From NCBI GenBank assembly GCA_964468405.1, contig CAYXTC010000029.1:1-6305 (forward strand): 6,305 nucleotides of DNA, in the 5' to 3' direction. Both the position numbers and the translations under genes were made by a program. The notes beneath the pieces are model-generated. The model did no database searches and was not told the origin of the DNA. It saw only the letters and a program-made list of their open reading frames with translations. The stretch is from CAYXTC01 sp964468405 (lineage in GTDB: Bacteria; Patescibacteriota; Minisyncoccia; Minisyncoccales; GWA2-38-27). Below, one piece after another: positions 1 to 5,307 of this stretch (its first letter is position 1; the number at the start of each line of letters is the position of its first letter).

Positions 1-11
1 CATGCCCACCA
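1..11 (+). tRNA. possible 3' remnant of a tRNA cut by the window edge
   Basis: The first bases read CATGCCCACCA. This looks like the 3' acceptor strand of a tRNA plus a discriminator A and an encoded CCA, and it lies one base before the next tRNA. None of the nine complete tRNAs in the window encodes CCA, so this one would be an exception and the match may be chance. The amino acid cannot be assigned. Confidence 0.3.
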
Positions 12-12
12 G

Positions 13-88
13 GGGCGCGTAGCTCAGTTGGTTTAGAGCGCTTGCTCGACACGCAAGAGGTTCACAGGTTCAAGTCCTGTCGCGCCCA
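13..88 (+). tRNA. tRNA-Val (anticodon GAC)
   Basis: Cloverleaf seen directly: acceptor GGGCGCG pairs with CGCGCCC, D stem GCTC/GAGC, anticodon stem CTTGC/GCAAG (41-45/53-57) with loop TCGACAC, T stem ACAGG/CCTGT with loop TTCAAGT, discriminator A88 and no encoded CCA. The anticodon at 48-50 is GAC, reading Val GUC/GUU. Two features are odd: the base before the anticodon (position 33) is C instead of the near-universal U, and the variable loop has six bases (58-63) where the sister tRNA-Val(TAC) has five. The next coding sequence starts seven bases after its 3' end. Confidence 0.9.
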
Positions 89-95
89 CTGACTT

Positions 96-800
96 ATGAG
101 TTTAAAAACTATTTATGATGACGAAAACGTCCTGGTGATAGAAAAACCCGCCAGGATGATTGTTTTTTCAGAAAACAATTATCAAACACCGACTGTTATT
201 GACCAACTGCTGAAAAATCACCCCGAACTAAAAGAAGCAGGCCCTCCCCCCAGATACGGGATAGTCCATAGGTTAGACAAGGATACTTCGGGAATTCTGC
301 TTGTAGCAAAAGACAGAAAAACGCTGGATTTCCTTCAAGGTCAATTCAAACAAAGAAAAGTAGAAAAAAGATATAGAGCATTGGTAACAGGAAATATAGA
401 AAAGGGAGGCATTATCAAAACATTAATAGGAAGAGCACCGAAAGACAGGAAAAAACAAAGGGCATATCTTCCCTTCGAGCCCGGAGCCAAGAATAAGAGA
501 GAGGCCCTAACGGAGTACAAGGTATTGCAAAAATTCAAAGAATATACTTTAATAGAAGCCAGACCCCGCACAGGAAGAAAGCATCAGATAAGGTGCCATC
601 TGGCCCATCTCGGCCATTCCATCGCAGGAGATAAATTATACGGATTCAAGGATCAAAAGAAAATAAATCTTAAGAGGCAGTTTCTCCACGCAAGTTATCT
701 AAGAATAAATATGCCAGATAACAAGGTAAAGGAGTTTTTTTCTGAATTGCCTGAAGATTTACAAGAAACAGTTAATAATTTAGAAAAATATGAGCAGTAA
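96..800 (+). CDS. RluA-family pseudouridine synthase (no S4 domain)
   Basis: Predicted RNA uridine isomerase that makes pseudouridine in rRNA or tRNA. Visible family marks are the catalytic motif HRLDKDTSG at residues 58-66, with Asp61 as the expected nucleophile, the core strand ILLVAKD after it, and the conserved GRKHQIRCHLAHLG stretch (160-173) followed by GDKLYG (178-183). At 234 residues it is the single-domain form; no N-terminal S4 RNA-binding domain precedes the catalytic core, as in RluA and TruC and unlike RluC and RluD. The ATG lies seven bases after tRNA-Val, so there is no room for a Shine-Dalgarno site outside the tRNA and none is seen. The last 11 bases overlap the start of rplS in another frame, which suggests translational coupling. 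The exact target uridine cannot be read from sequence. Family assignment is very sure, subfamily unknown. Confidence 0.95.
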   Translation: MSLKTIYDDENVLVIEKPARMIVFSENNYQTPTVIDQLLKNHPELKEAGPPPRYGIVHRLDKDTSGILLVAKDRKTLDFLQGQFKQRKVEKRYRALVTGNIEKGGIIKTLIGRAPKDRKKQRAYLPFEPGAKNKREALTEYKVLQKFKEYTLIEARPRTGRKHQIRCHLAHLGHSIAGDKLYGFKDQKKINLKRQFLHASYLRINMPDNKVKEFFSELPEDLQETVNNLEKYEQ

Positions 801-1377
801 AATAGAATTATTCAACGAAAAACAATTAAAGAAATCTGGGCAAAAACTGGACATAAGGCCGGGCGACCATGTCAGGGTTCATCAATCTATCCAAGAAAAA
901 GATAAAGAAAGAACCCAGGTTTTTGAGGGCGTGGTAATAGCCAAAAAGCACGGTAAAGGAGCCTCTTCCACTATTACGGTAAGAAGAGTAGTTTCTGGTA
1001 TAGGAGTAGAAAACATTATTCCTGTCCACTCACCCTCCATTAAGAAGATAGAAATTGTTAAAAGGGCTAAAACCAGAAGAGCCAAACTATATTACTTAAG
1101 GAGTGCCAAAGGCAAAAAGGCAAGATTAAAGAGAAAAGATTTAGCAGAGGCTATTGTTTTCGAAGAAGAAAAGCCCGAACCTCCTAAAGAAGAGGAGTCC
1201 GAAGAAGAAAAAGACCAAAATGGCTCTGAAAATAAACCCGAGCCTGAAAAGCAAGAGAAAGATAATAAAGAAAAACCGCAAGAACCAGTTAAAGAAGAAA
1301 CTCTTCAAAAAGAATCTGCTCCCAAGGAACCTGAAAAAAAAGAAGAGCTTAAACAAGAAGAGAAAAAGGATAACTAA
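790..1377 (+). CDS. rplS: 50S ribosomal protein bL19 with long Glu/Lys/Pro-rich C-terminal tail
   Basis: Large-subunit ribosomal protein that in known ribosomes lies at the subunit interface near 30S bridge contacts. Residues 1 to about 124 form a complete bL19: RPGDHVRVH (23-31), TQVFEGVVIAKKHG (42-55), the ITVRRVVSGIGVE stretch (62-74), and the typical RRAKLYYLR (96-104) followed by a basic helix. bL19 is normally about 115 residues. Here a further 71 or so residues, from about 125 to 195, consist almost wholly of Glu, Lys, Pro, Gln and Asp with loose repeats of the type KPEPxKxEE; this segment is probably disordered. The ATG overlaps the end of the pseudouridine synthase gene by 11 bases. 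The TAA stop is followed by one base and then tRNA-Leu(GAG), so mRNA and tRNA probably share a transcript. No terminator lies between them. Confidence 0.97.
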   Translation: MSSKIELFNEKQLKKSGQKLDIRPGDHVRVHQSIQEKDKERTQVFEGVVIAKKHGKGASSTITVRRVVSGIGVENIIPVHSPSIKKIEIVKRAKTRRAKLYYLRSAKGKKARLKRKDLAEAIVFEEEKPEPPKEEESEEEKDQNGSENKPEPEKQEKDNKEKPQEPVKEETLQKESAPKEPEKKEELKQEEKKDN

Positions 1378-1378
1378 A

Positions 1379-1461
1379 GCCCAGGTGGTGGAATCGGAAT
1401 ACACACATGGTTGAGGGCCATGGCTCGCAAGAGCGTGCGGGTTCAAGTCCCGCCCTGGGCA
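1379..1461 (+). tRNA. tRNA-Leu (anticodon GAG)
   Basis: Class II tRNA: acceptor GCCCAGG pairs with CCTGGGC, anticodon stem CATGG/CCATG with loop TTGAGGG (anticodon GAG, Leu CUC/CUU), a long variable arm with stem GCTC/GAGC, T stem GCGGG/CCCGC, and discriminator A1461, as expected for Leu. CCA is not encoded. It begins one base after the rplS stop codon, so RNase P cleavage would define the mRNA 3' end. Confidence 0.95.
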
Positions 1462-1467
1462 CATAGG

Positions 1468-1541
1468 GGGCGGTTAGCTCAGTTGGCTAGAGCGACTGCT
1501 TTACACGCAGTAGGCCGTAGGTTCAAGTCCTGCACCGCCCA
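1468..1541 (+). tRNA. tRNA-Val (anticodon TAC)
   Basis: Acceptor GGGCGGT pairs with ACCGCCC, D stem GCTC/GAGC, anticodon stem ACTGC/GCAGT with loop TTTACAC (anticodon TAC, normal U33), variable loop AGGCC, T stem GTAGG/CCTGC with one G-U pair, and discriminator A1541. CCA is not encoded. It lies six bases after tRNA-Leu(GAG). Its wobble position is U34, the type of base that wobble-modification enzymes act on. Confidence 0.96.
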
Positions 1542-1580
1542 CTGGAATCTTTTAACCAGATTTATTAAAATAATGAACGG

Positions 1581-1652
1581 GCCGCGGTAGCTCAGGGGTA
1601 GAGCACATCTCTGAAAAAGATGGGGTCGTCGGTTCAATTCCGACCCGCGGCA
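1581..1652 (+). tRNA. tRNA-Phe (anticodon GAA)
   Basis: Acceptor GCCGCGG pairs with CCGCGGC, D stem GCTC/GAGC, anticodon stem CATCT/AGATG with loop CTGAAAA (anticodon GAA), variable loop GGGTC, T stem GTCGG/CCGAC with loop TTCAATT, and discriminator A1652. CCA is not encoded. The 39-base AT-rich spacer before it has no convincing promoter. Confidence 0.96.
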
Positions 1653-1662
1653 CAACAGAAGT

Positions 1663-1734
1663 GCGGGTGTAGTATAATGGCTATTACACTTGGTTGCCAA
1701 TCAAGTAATGGCGGTTCGAATCCGCTCACCCGCT
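1663..1734 (+). tRNA. tRNA-Gly (anticodon GCC)
   Basis: Acceptor GCGGGTG pairs with CACCCGC, and the anticodon stem CTTGG/TCAAG holds loop TTGCCAA (anticodon GCC, Gly GGC/GGU). The T stem is GGCGG/CCGCT, closed by a wobble pair, around TTCGAAT. Discriminator U1734 is the usual one for bacterial tRNA-Gly. CCA is not encoded. It is the last tRNA of the + strand cluster, and the next promoter starts 11 bases later. Confidence 0.95.
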
Positions 1735-1745
1735 CCCTTTTACCC

Positions 1746-1774
1746 TTGACAAATGAGATTGAATACGTTAAAAT
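1746..1774 (+). promoter_or_regulatory. sigma70-type promoter for the 3D-domain gene
   Basis: A perfect -35 TTGACA (1746-1751) and a -10 TAAAAT (1769-1774, five of six consensus bases) are separated by exactly 17 bases. The expected transcription start is near 1781, giving a 5' leader of about 24 bases that opens with a GC hairpin. It sits just after tRNA-Gly and directs transcription of the gene at 1805. Confidence 0.8.
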
Positions 1775-1781
1775 GGTGTAA

Positions 1782-1797
1782 CCCCCAAGAAAGGGGG
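1782..1797 (+). promoter_or_regulatory. 5'-terminal leader hairpin holding the ribosome binding site
   Basis: CCCCC (1782-1786) pairs with GGGGG (1793-1797) around the loop AAGAAA, followed by TTTT. The G-run with the A's before it (AAAGGGGG, 1790-1797) sits seven bases upstream of the ATG and can pair with the anti-Shine-Dalgarno CCUCC by four G-C pairs and one G-U pair. It is the clearest ribosome binding site in the window, yet it is folded into a stem at the predicted 5' end of the mRNA. It may stabilise the mRNA, limit translation, or act as a short terminator because U's follow it. The fold is seen; the function is inferred. Confidence 0.5.
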
Positions 1798-1804
1798 TTT
1801 TAAT

Positions 1805-2323
1805 ATGAGTTACTACAACCTTAGCCCCACTAGGGGCACAAAAATCTCAACAATTATAATAATGGCTGTTCTTCTGATGGGTTTGGGGACAAGCGTCATC
1901 GCCTTAAAAGCAAAGGAATCTCCCGCCGGGAGCAACATTTCTTTTTCTTCTAGGCCTCAAGAACTAGCAATGATCGGAGGCAATAGTCTGCTTCCCGTAG
2001 CAGACCCCCAACTTCCCATGAGGGCTTCTCGAGCCATCTCTATGGTGGTTACCGCTTATTCCAGTACTATAAGCCAGACAGACGGTGATCCTTTTATTAC
2101 AGCATCAGGAGAATCGGTAAGGGACGGCATTGTAGCAAATAACCTTCTCCCCTTTGGAACAAAGATAAGAATTCCGGAAATTTACGGAGAAAAGATATTT
2201 ATAGTAAAAGACAGAATGCACCACAGAAAGGGATATTATCATCTTGATATCTGGTTCCCGGACTACTGGCAGGCAAAAAGTTTCGGAGTAACCTCAGCTT
2301 CTATCGAAATACTGGAAAACTAA
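1805..2323 (+). CDS. 3D-domain protein with N-terminal signal or anchor segment
   Basis: Predicted extracytoplasmic protein of the 3D (Asp-Asp-Asp) domain family, related to the catalytic region of MltA-type lytic transglycosylases and to YabE/YocH-type cell-wall proteins; a role in peptidoglycan cleavage is inferred. Residues 1-13 are polar with two basic residues, and 14-34 form one hydrophobic segment (signal peptide or anchor). A Ser/Pro-rich linker follows to about 75. The domain spans about 79-172: VTAYSS (82-87), TASG (99-102), DGIVANNLLPFGTKIRIP (107-124), VKDRM with Asp136 and HLDIWF with Asp148. At 172 residues it is a minimal form with no LysM or G5 repeats. It has its own promoter and is bounded by a strong terminator, so it is a single-gene unit. 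The ATG is supported by the AAAGGGGG site seven bases upstream. Confidence 0.88.
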   Translation: MSYYNLSPTRGTKISTIIIMAVLLMGLGTSVIALKAKESPAGSNISFSSRPQELAMIGGNSLLPVADPQLPMRASRAISMVVTAYSSTISQTDGDPFITASGESVRDGIVANNLLPFGTKIRIPEIYGEKIFIVKDRMHHRKGYYHLDIWFPDYWQAKSFGVTSASIEILEN

Positions 2324-2337
2324 TTATTACATAAAAG

Positions 2338-2360
2338 CCCGCCCTTATAGGCGGGTTTTT
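2338..2360 (+). terminator. intrinsic terminator, probably bidirectional
   Basis: CCCGCC (2338-2343) pairs perfectly with GGCGGG (2350-2355) around the six-base loop CTTATA, followed by TTTTT (2356-2360). An A-run precedes the stem (2333-2336), so the reverse strand also has a hairpin followed by T's. It lies 14 bases after the 3D gene and 22 bases beyond the stop of the convergent endonuclease gene, so it can end both transcripts. Confidence 0.9.
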
Positions 2361-2362
2361 AG

Positions 2363-2397
2363 ATTAAACAAACTCAATAAAATTAAGTTTGTTTAAT
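2363..2397. repeat. perfect 12-bp inverted repeat at the 3' end of the endonuclease gene
   Basis: ATTAAACAAACT (2363-2374) is the exact reverse complement of AGTTTGTTTAAT (2386-2397), with an 11-base loop. The right arm encodes the last codons of the - strand endonuclease gene and the stop codon lies in the loop. On the + strand the stem is followed by five T's (2397-2401), so it could back up the terminator just before it. It could also mark the border of the endonuclease cassette. Confidence 0.7.
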
Positions 2398-3126
2398 TTT
2401 TGACGGATAATTAGTTTTTCTATAATTTCTTCTATTAATCAATCTCCATTCCTGGAAAATTGATCGCTTGCGGGATAAATATAAACTATCATCATTCCTG
2501 TACATAAATTTAAATAATCTCTCGCAATCATCAATATAAAAACACACTGAGTAGAGAGGGGTGTTTCGTCTGCCATCCTTTTTAGGCAATTCGGCGTGAA
2601 TATTTTTTTCTGGAATAGCCAGTTTTCTACAAAGACCCTGGTTTATTGCTTTAAGAAAACGAAGGCTAGGGCTCACGAAACTAGACTTAATCTGTAACGT
2701 CCCATTAACTTTGTAAATATATACAGACCCATCGCCATCAAAAAATCCCCGGACGAAATGGTTAAAATACCGATCTGGAATCTCTATAGGCGCTAAGTTA
2801 TAAGTTTTCTTTGGATAAACCCCTAGCCGCAGTAGGTCTTTGCAAATTTCTTGATTACTAACTTGAATAAAATAATATTTTTCTTTGCCTCCTGCCTTAC
2901 TACTCTTAGAATATAATTTTTGACGGGAACCTATTATCCTACGAATTTTCTCAAGATGAAGTCTATCTTTGCTTGTGATATTAAAATAATAGTATTTGCC
3001 GCCGCTCGCCCTACTGGTCAACCTTTTGACTCCAATGCAACCATCAGCGATGATAAATCCCAACACATAACTCATTCGCGAATTCCATTTTTTAAAAAAA
3101 TCTTCGTTTATGGGCAATTTTGTCAT
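2383..3126 (-). CDS. free-standing LAGLIDADG homing endonuclease
   Basis: Predicted site-specific DNA endonuclease of the two-motif (monomeric) LAGLIDADG class, possibly of the LAGLIDADG_3 type. From the ATG at 3126 the protein has 247 residues. Motif 1 is YVLGFIIADG (20-29) and motif 2 is HFVRGFFDGDG (123-133); Asp28 and Asp132 are the expected metal-binding residues. The product is rich in Lys, Arg and Tyr. The frame stays open upstream through a GTG at 3153, but that GTG lies inside the T arm of tRNA-Leu(TAA), and the extra residues MGSSPTPGT are only the tRNA read as codons. The ATG two bases after the tRNA is therefore preferred. No intron surrounds it, because the tRNA is complete, so it is a stand-alone mobile gene beside a tRNA. 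It is last in a long - strand gene series. Its cleavage site cannot be read from sequence. Confidence 0.88.
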   Translation of the reverse strand: MTKLPINEDFFKKWNSRMSYVLGFIIADGCIGVKRLTSRASGGKYYYFNITSKDRLHLEKIRRIIGSRQKLYSKSSKAGGKEKYYFIQVSNQEICKDLLRLGVYPKKTYNLAPIEIPDRYFNHFVRGFFDGDGSVYIYKVNGTLQIKSSFVSPSLRFLKAINQGLCRKLAIPEKNIHAELPKKDGRRNTPLYSVCFYIDDCERLFKFMYRNDDSLYLSRKRSIFQEWRLINRRNYRKTNYPSKIKQT

Positions 3127-3128
3127 TG

Positions 3129-3212
3129 TGCCGGGGGTGGGACTCGAACCCACACGGAGTAAACTCCCAATGATTTTAAGTCATTGATGGCTACCAATTA
3201 CATCACCCCGGC
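3129..3212 (-). tRNA. tRNA-Leu (anticodon TAA)
   Basis: Class II tRNA on the - strand: acceptor GCCGGGG pairs with CCCCGGC, D stem GATG/CATC, anticodon stem AATGA/TCATT with loop CTTAAAA (anticodon TAA, Leu UUA/UUG), variable arm with stem GGAGT/ACTCC, T stem GTGGG/CCCAC with loop TTCGAGT, and discriminator A. CCA is not encoded. The gene is intact; the group I intron found in this tRNA in cyanobacteria is absent. Two bases after its 3' end the homing endonuclease ATG begins. Confidence 0.96.
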
Positions 3213-3215
3213 CCA

Positions 3216-3287
3216 AGGCACGGGTGGGAATCGAACCCACGTATAACGGTTTTGCAAACCGTCGCCTTGCCTCTTGGCTACCGTGCC
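3216..3287 (-). tRNA. tRNA-Cys (anticodon GCA)
   Basis: Acceptor GGCACGG pairs with CCGTGCC, anticodon stem ACGGT/ACCGT with loop TTGCAAA (anticodon GCA), T stem GTGGG/CCCAC with loop TTCGATT, and discriminator U, the known identity base for Cys. CCA is not encoded. Only three bases separate it from tRNA-Leu(TAA) downstream, so the two are surely cotranscribed. Confidence 0.96.
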
Positions 3288-3299
3288 ACTCTAGGGTTA

Positions 3300-3327
3300 A
3301 TGATACTTATTTCCCTTATTATTTCAA
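3300..3327 (-). promoter_or_regulatory. putative promoter for tRNA-Cys, tRNA-Leu and the endonuclease
   Basis: On the - strand TTGAAA (3327-3322) and TATCAT (3305-3300) each match the sigma70 consensus in five of six bases and are 16 bases apart. The -35 overlaps the rbfA stop codon. A start near 3293 would leave a leader of about six bases before the tRNA-Cys 5' end at 3287. This would let the two tRNAs be made independently of the infB-rbfA transcript. Confidence 0.5.
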
Positions 3328-3659
3328 TCTTTATCCAGTCTTTTTAATATTACCTCTACTCTGGCCGCCTCCTTGCTTTTGTGCTCCCTCGAAAACTTAA
3401 TTCTAGGGACGGGTCTCATGTTCAATCTTTTATTGATTTTCTGCTGGATATCGTAAATCTGGTCATTTAAATCTTTCATCGCTTCCTCTCCCTTTTCCTC
3501 CGGAATAACAGAAATATATGCTTTGCTCTGGTTTAAGTCAGGCGAGGTATCCACCCTAGTCACTGTTATCAAAGACTTTGCGGTCTGGACGTCTTTGTTG
3601 ATTATCTTAGCAACCTCTTCTTTTATTAACTCATTTACTTTTTTGATGCGAGGGTTCAT
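3324..3659 (-). CDS. rbfA: 30S ribosome-binding factor A
   Basis: RbfA binds the free 30S subunit and assists late maturation of 16S rRNA, notably the 5' end and helix 1 region. The 111 residues form the single KH-like domain of the family: start MNPRIKKVNELIKEEVAKII (1-20), the ITVTRVDTSPDLNQSKAYIS stretch (31-50) matching the family pattern of a strand followed by (S/T)xDL..AkVyiSV, and the C-terminal RMNMRPVPRIKF-like strand, here RLNMRPVPRIKF (78-89), with the D of the usual F..D.. replaced by REH. The length is near the lower end for the family; no C-terminal tail is present. The ATG directly abuts the infB stop (TAAATG), so coupled translation is likely. Order infB-rbfA is the usual bacterial arrangement. 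The stop is TGA. Confidence 0.96.
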   Translation of the reverse strand: MNPRIKKVNELIKEEVAKIINKDVQTAKSLITVTRVDTSPDLNQSKAYISVIPEEKGEEAMKDLNDQIYDIQQKINKRLNMRPVPRIKFSREHKSKEAARVEVILKRLDKD

Positions 3660-4842
3660 TTAAAAATCAACTTCTTGTTTTTCTTTAACATAGGCCTTGA
3701 TAACGTCCCCCNNNNNNNNNNNNNNNNNNNNNNNNNNNNNNNNNNNNNNNNNNNNNNNNNNNNNNNNNNNNNNNNNNNNNNNNNNNNNNNNNNNNNNNNN
3801 NNNNNNNNNNNTCTCCGCTCTTGGCTAAATTCACATCATTCTCATTAATCTCTCCCACCTCTTTTTTGAGGATTCTTATTACAGCCTTCTCCTGAGGAAT
3901 TTCTTTTATAACTTCATCTAAGGCTTCCAGAGAACCGCGGACATCGGCTTTTAAAATTACATTTAAGACTTTCTGTCCCTCTTCTATGTTTACTACTTCG
4001 GGGCTCAAATCTATTTTTCCTTTGGCATTCTCCTCCGCCCCTTCTATGTCAGAGAAAACCTTTATTTTATCTCCCACGACAGGGGTTTCCGCCCATCCTA
4101 CCACCACAGCGGGCATAGAAGGAAATGCTTTCTTTATGCCTTCTCCTTGAAAATCCTCTAAGGTCCTAGCCTTGCCTAAAGTAGTAGAGCTGCCTATAAC
4201 ATCTCCTTTTTCCAACACCCCTTCTTTTATGAGGATGGTAGCCGTAGGGCCTCTGCTAGGATCCAAATGAGATTCAATAACCACTCCTTCTGCAGGACGT
4301 GAGTCATCTGCTTTAAGGTCCTCCATTTCAGAAACAAGTAAAATAACCTCGAGTAAATCTTCTATTCCCTCTTTATTTTCGGCTGAAACATTAACAGAGG
4401 GGATTTTACCTCCCATTGACTCCACTACAAGATCTTCTGCCATAAGACCTCTCTTCACCTTCTCCGGATCCGCTCCGGGCTTATCGATTTTATTAAGGGC
4501 TACAATCATAGGAATGCCAGCTTTCTTAATATGCTCTATCGCTTCTTTGGTCTGAGGCTTCACTCCTTCTTCTGAGGCCACGACAAGTATGGCAATATCT
4601 GCCACTCCTGCCCCCCGCGACCTCATAGCGGAAAAGGCCTCATGGCCCGGCGTGTCAATAAAGGTTATCTTCCTCCCTTGATGATCTATTTCGTAGGCTC
4701 CTATATGCTGAGTAATGCCCCCCGATTCTTTGGAAGTAATCTTTAAATCTTTAATGGCTTCCAAAATAGAAGATTTGCCGTGGTCCACATGGCCTAAAAC
4801 TGTTACTACCGGCGCTCTGGATTGTAATTTTTCTTCTGTCAT
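3660..4842 (-). CDS. infB: translation initiation factor IF-2, interrupted by an assembly gap
   Basis: GTPase that places initiator tRNA on the 30S subunit and promotes subunit joining. G-domain motifs are complete: G1 GHVDHGKS (17-24), G2 GGITQHIG (41-48), G3 DTPGH (63-67), G4 NKID (117-120), G5 SAE (153-155). Domain II follows from about 180, and domain III begins near 285 and runs into the gap after NLAKSG. Beyond the gap the last codons read GDVIKAYVKEKQEVDF then TAA at 3662-3660, the expected IF2 C-terminus. The two parts are out of frame across the 100 N's, so the gap length is a placeholder; from family length about 110-135 residues are probably missing. The protein starts ten residues before the G domain, so the long N-terminal region of most bacterial IF2 is absent. 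The ATG overlaps the upstream stop by one base (TAATG). Confidence 0.95.
3712..3811. other. assembly gap of 100 N
   Basis: Exactly 100 undetermined bases lie inside infB. A round 100 is the standard filler for a gap of unknown length. The flanking IF2 fragments fit one gene but not one frame, which supports a wrong length rather than a real frameshift. Confidence 0.98.
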
Positions 4843-5204
4843 TATTGTTTACCGTTAATCGCCTTATTTAGAACTTTTTCTTCTTCTTTAGACAAGCTAT
4901 GCTTAGACTTCCCTTCCTCGATTCTTTTTCCGTAAACTCGATTTCCTTCCTGGGTGTAAAGACTTGTTATTATAATCCCCGTATCGTTTTCGTCAAGAAA
5001 AACCACGGAAAAACTCTGGTCCCCTCCTACGTTGGAAAAAGGATTGTATCTTACTATTTCCATTTTTTGAACAGGAAGTTTGCTTTTTTCTTCCAAAAAA
5101 GCTATCTTTTCAGAAAGTTTTTCTATTTCCTTCTCCATTTCCTCGATGTGCTTTAAAACCTTTTTGGGAGTCTCTTGTTTTTTCTTTTTGGATAAATTGA
5201 ACAT
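4842..5204 (-). CDS. DUF4446 family protein
   Basis: I recognise this as the DUF4446 family, whose function is unknown. Residues 1-15 are basic, about 16-43 form a predicted coiled coil (HIEEMEKEIEKLSEKIAFLEE), and the conserved domain runs from about 48 to the end at 120. Its marks are VRYNPFSNVGGDQSFSVVFL (51-70), DENDTGIIITSL (71-82), the strand-turn RVYGKRI, and the final SKEEEKVLNKAI. Many family members, as I recall them, carry an N-terminal membrane segment; none is present here, so this one is probably cytoplasmic. Its stop overlaps the infB start by one base (TAATG), pointing to coupled translation with IF2 and so to a possible translation or growth link. The start lies 12 bases after tRNA-Ser(CGA), with no Shine-Dalgarno site in that short gap. 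Confidence 0.85.
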   Translation of the reverse strand: MFNLSKKKKQETPKKVLKHIEEMEKEIEKLSEKIAFLEEKSKLPVQKMEIVRYNPFSNVGGDQSFSVVFLDENDTGIIITSLYTQEGNRVYGKRIEEGKSKHSLSKEEEKVLNKAINGKQ

Positions 5205-5216
5205 ATTTTTGTTATG

Positions 5217-5302
5217 CGGTGGGGGGAGGATTCGAACCTCCGATGGCTTAAAGCCATAATGGTTTTCGAAACCATCACTTTCGTCCGCTCAGTCACCCCA
5301 CC
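5217..5302 (-). tRNA. tRNA-Ser (anticodon CGA)
   Basis: Class II tRNA: acceptor GGTGGGG pairs with CCCCACC, anticodon stem ATGGT/ACCAT with loop TTCGAAA (anticodon CGA, Ser UCG), long variable arm with stem ATGGCTT/AAGCCAT, T stem GGAGG/CCTCC with loop TTCGAAT, and discriminator G as is usual for Ser. CCA is not encoded. It follows tRNA-Arg by five bases. Confidence 0.95.
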
Positions 5303-5307
5303 CTCTG

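Noticed and set aside
1141..1464. Long open frames on both strands across the rplS tail, and one crossing the tRNA genes
   Set aside because: They are by-products of the A-rich, stop-poor sequence coding the Glu/Lys tail. Their products are Phe- or Lys-runs with no family marks, and the bL19 frame explains the region.
1542..1580. Promoter or terminator between tRNA-Val(TAC) and tRNA-Phe
   Set aside because: A weak CTGG/CCAG hairpin and TAAAAT-like bases are present, but there is no T-run after the stem and no -35 at proper spacing.
1479..1700. 73-residue reverse-strand frame across the tRNA cluster
   Set aside because: It reads the complement of tRNA-Val, tRNA-Phe and tRNA-Gly; phrases such as GSELNRRPH are the usual result of translating tRNA antisense.
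3127..3153. Upstream GTG start adding nine residues to the endonuclease
   Set aside because: These bases are the T arm and acceptor strand of tRNA-Leu(TAA); the ATG at 3126 lies just after the tRNA and keeps the whole LAGLIDADG protein.
3129..3212. Group I intron in tRNA-Leu(TAA), as in cyanobacteria
   Set aside because: The cloverleaf is continuous through the anticodon loop with no insertion, and the endonuclease lies outside the tRNA.
3324..3326. UGA recoded as glycine (Gracilibacteria/SR1 code)
   Set aside because: RbfA has its expected length when UGA is a stop, and no gene here has an in-frame UGA.
3685..3711. IF2 C-terminus reading GGRYQGLC
   Set aside because: This comes from carrying the upstream frame through a filler gap. 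The other frame gives GDVIKAYVKEKQEVDF and a stop touching the rbfA ATG, as expected for IF2.
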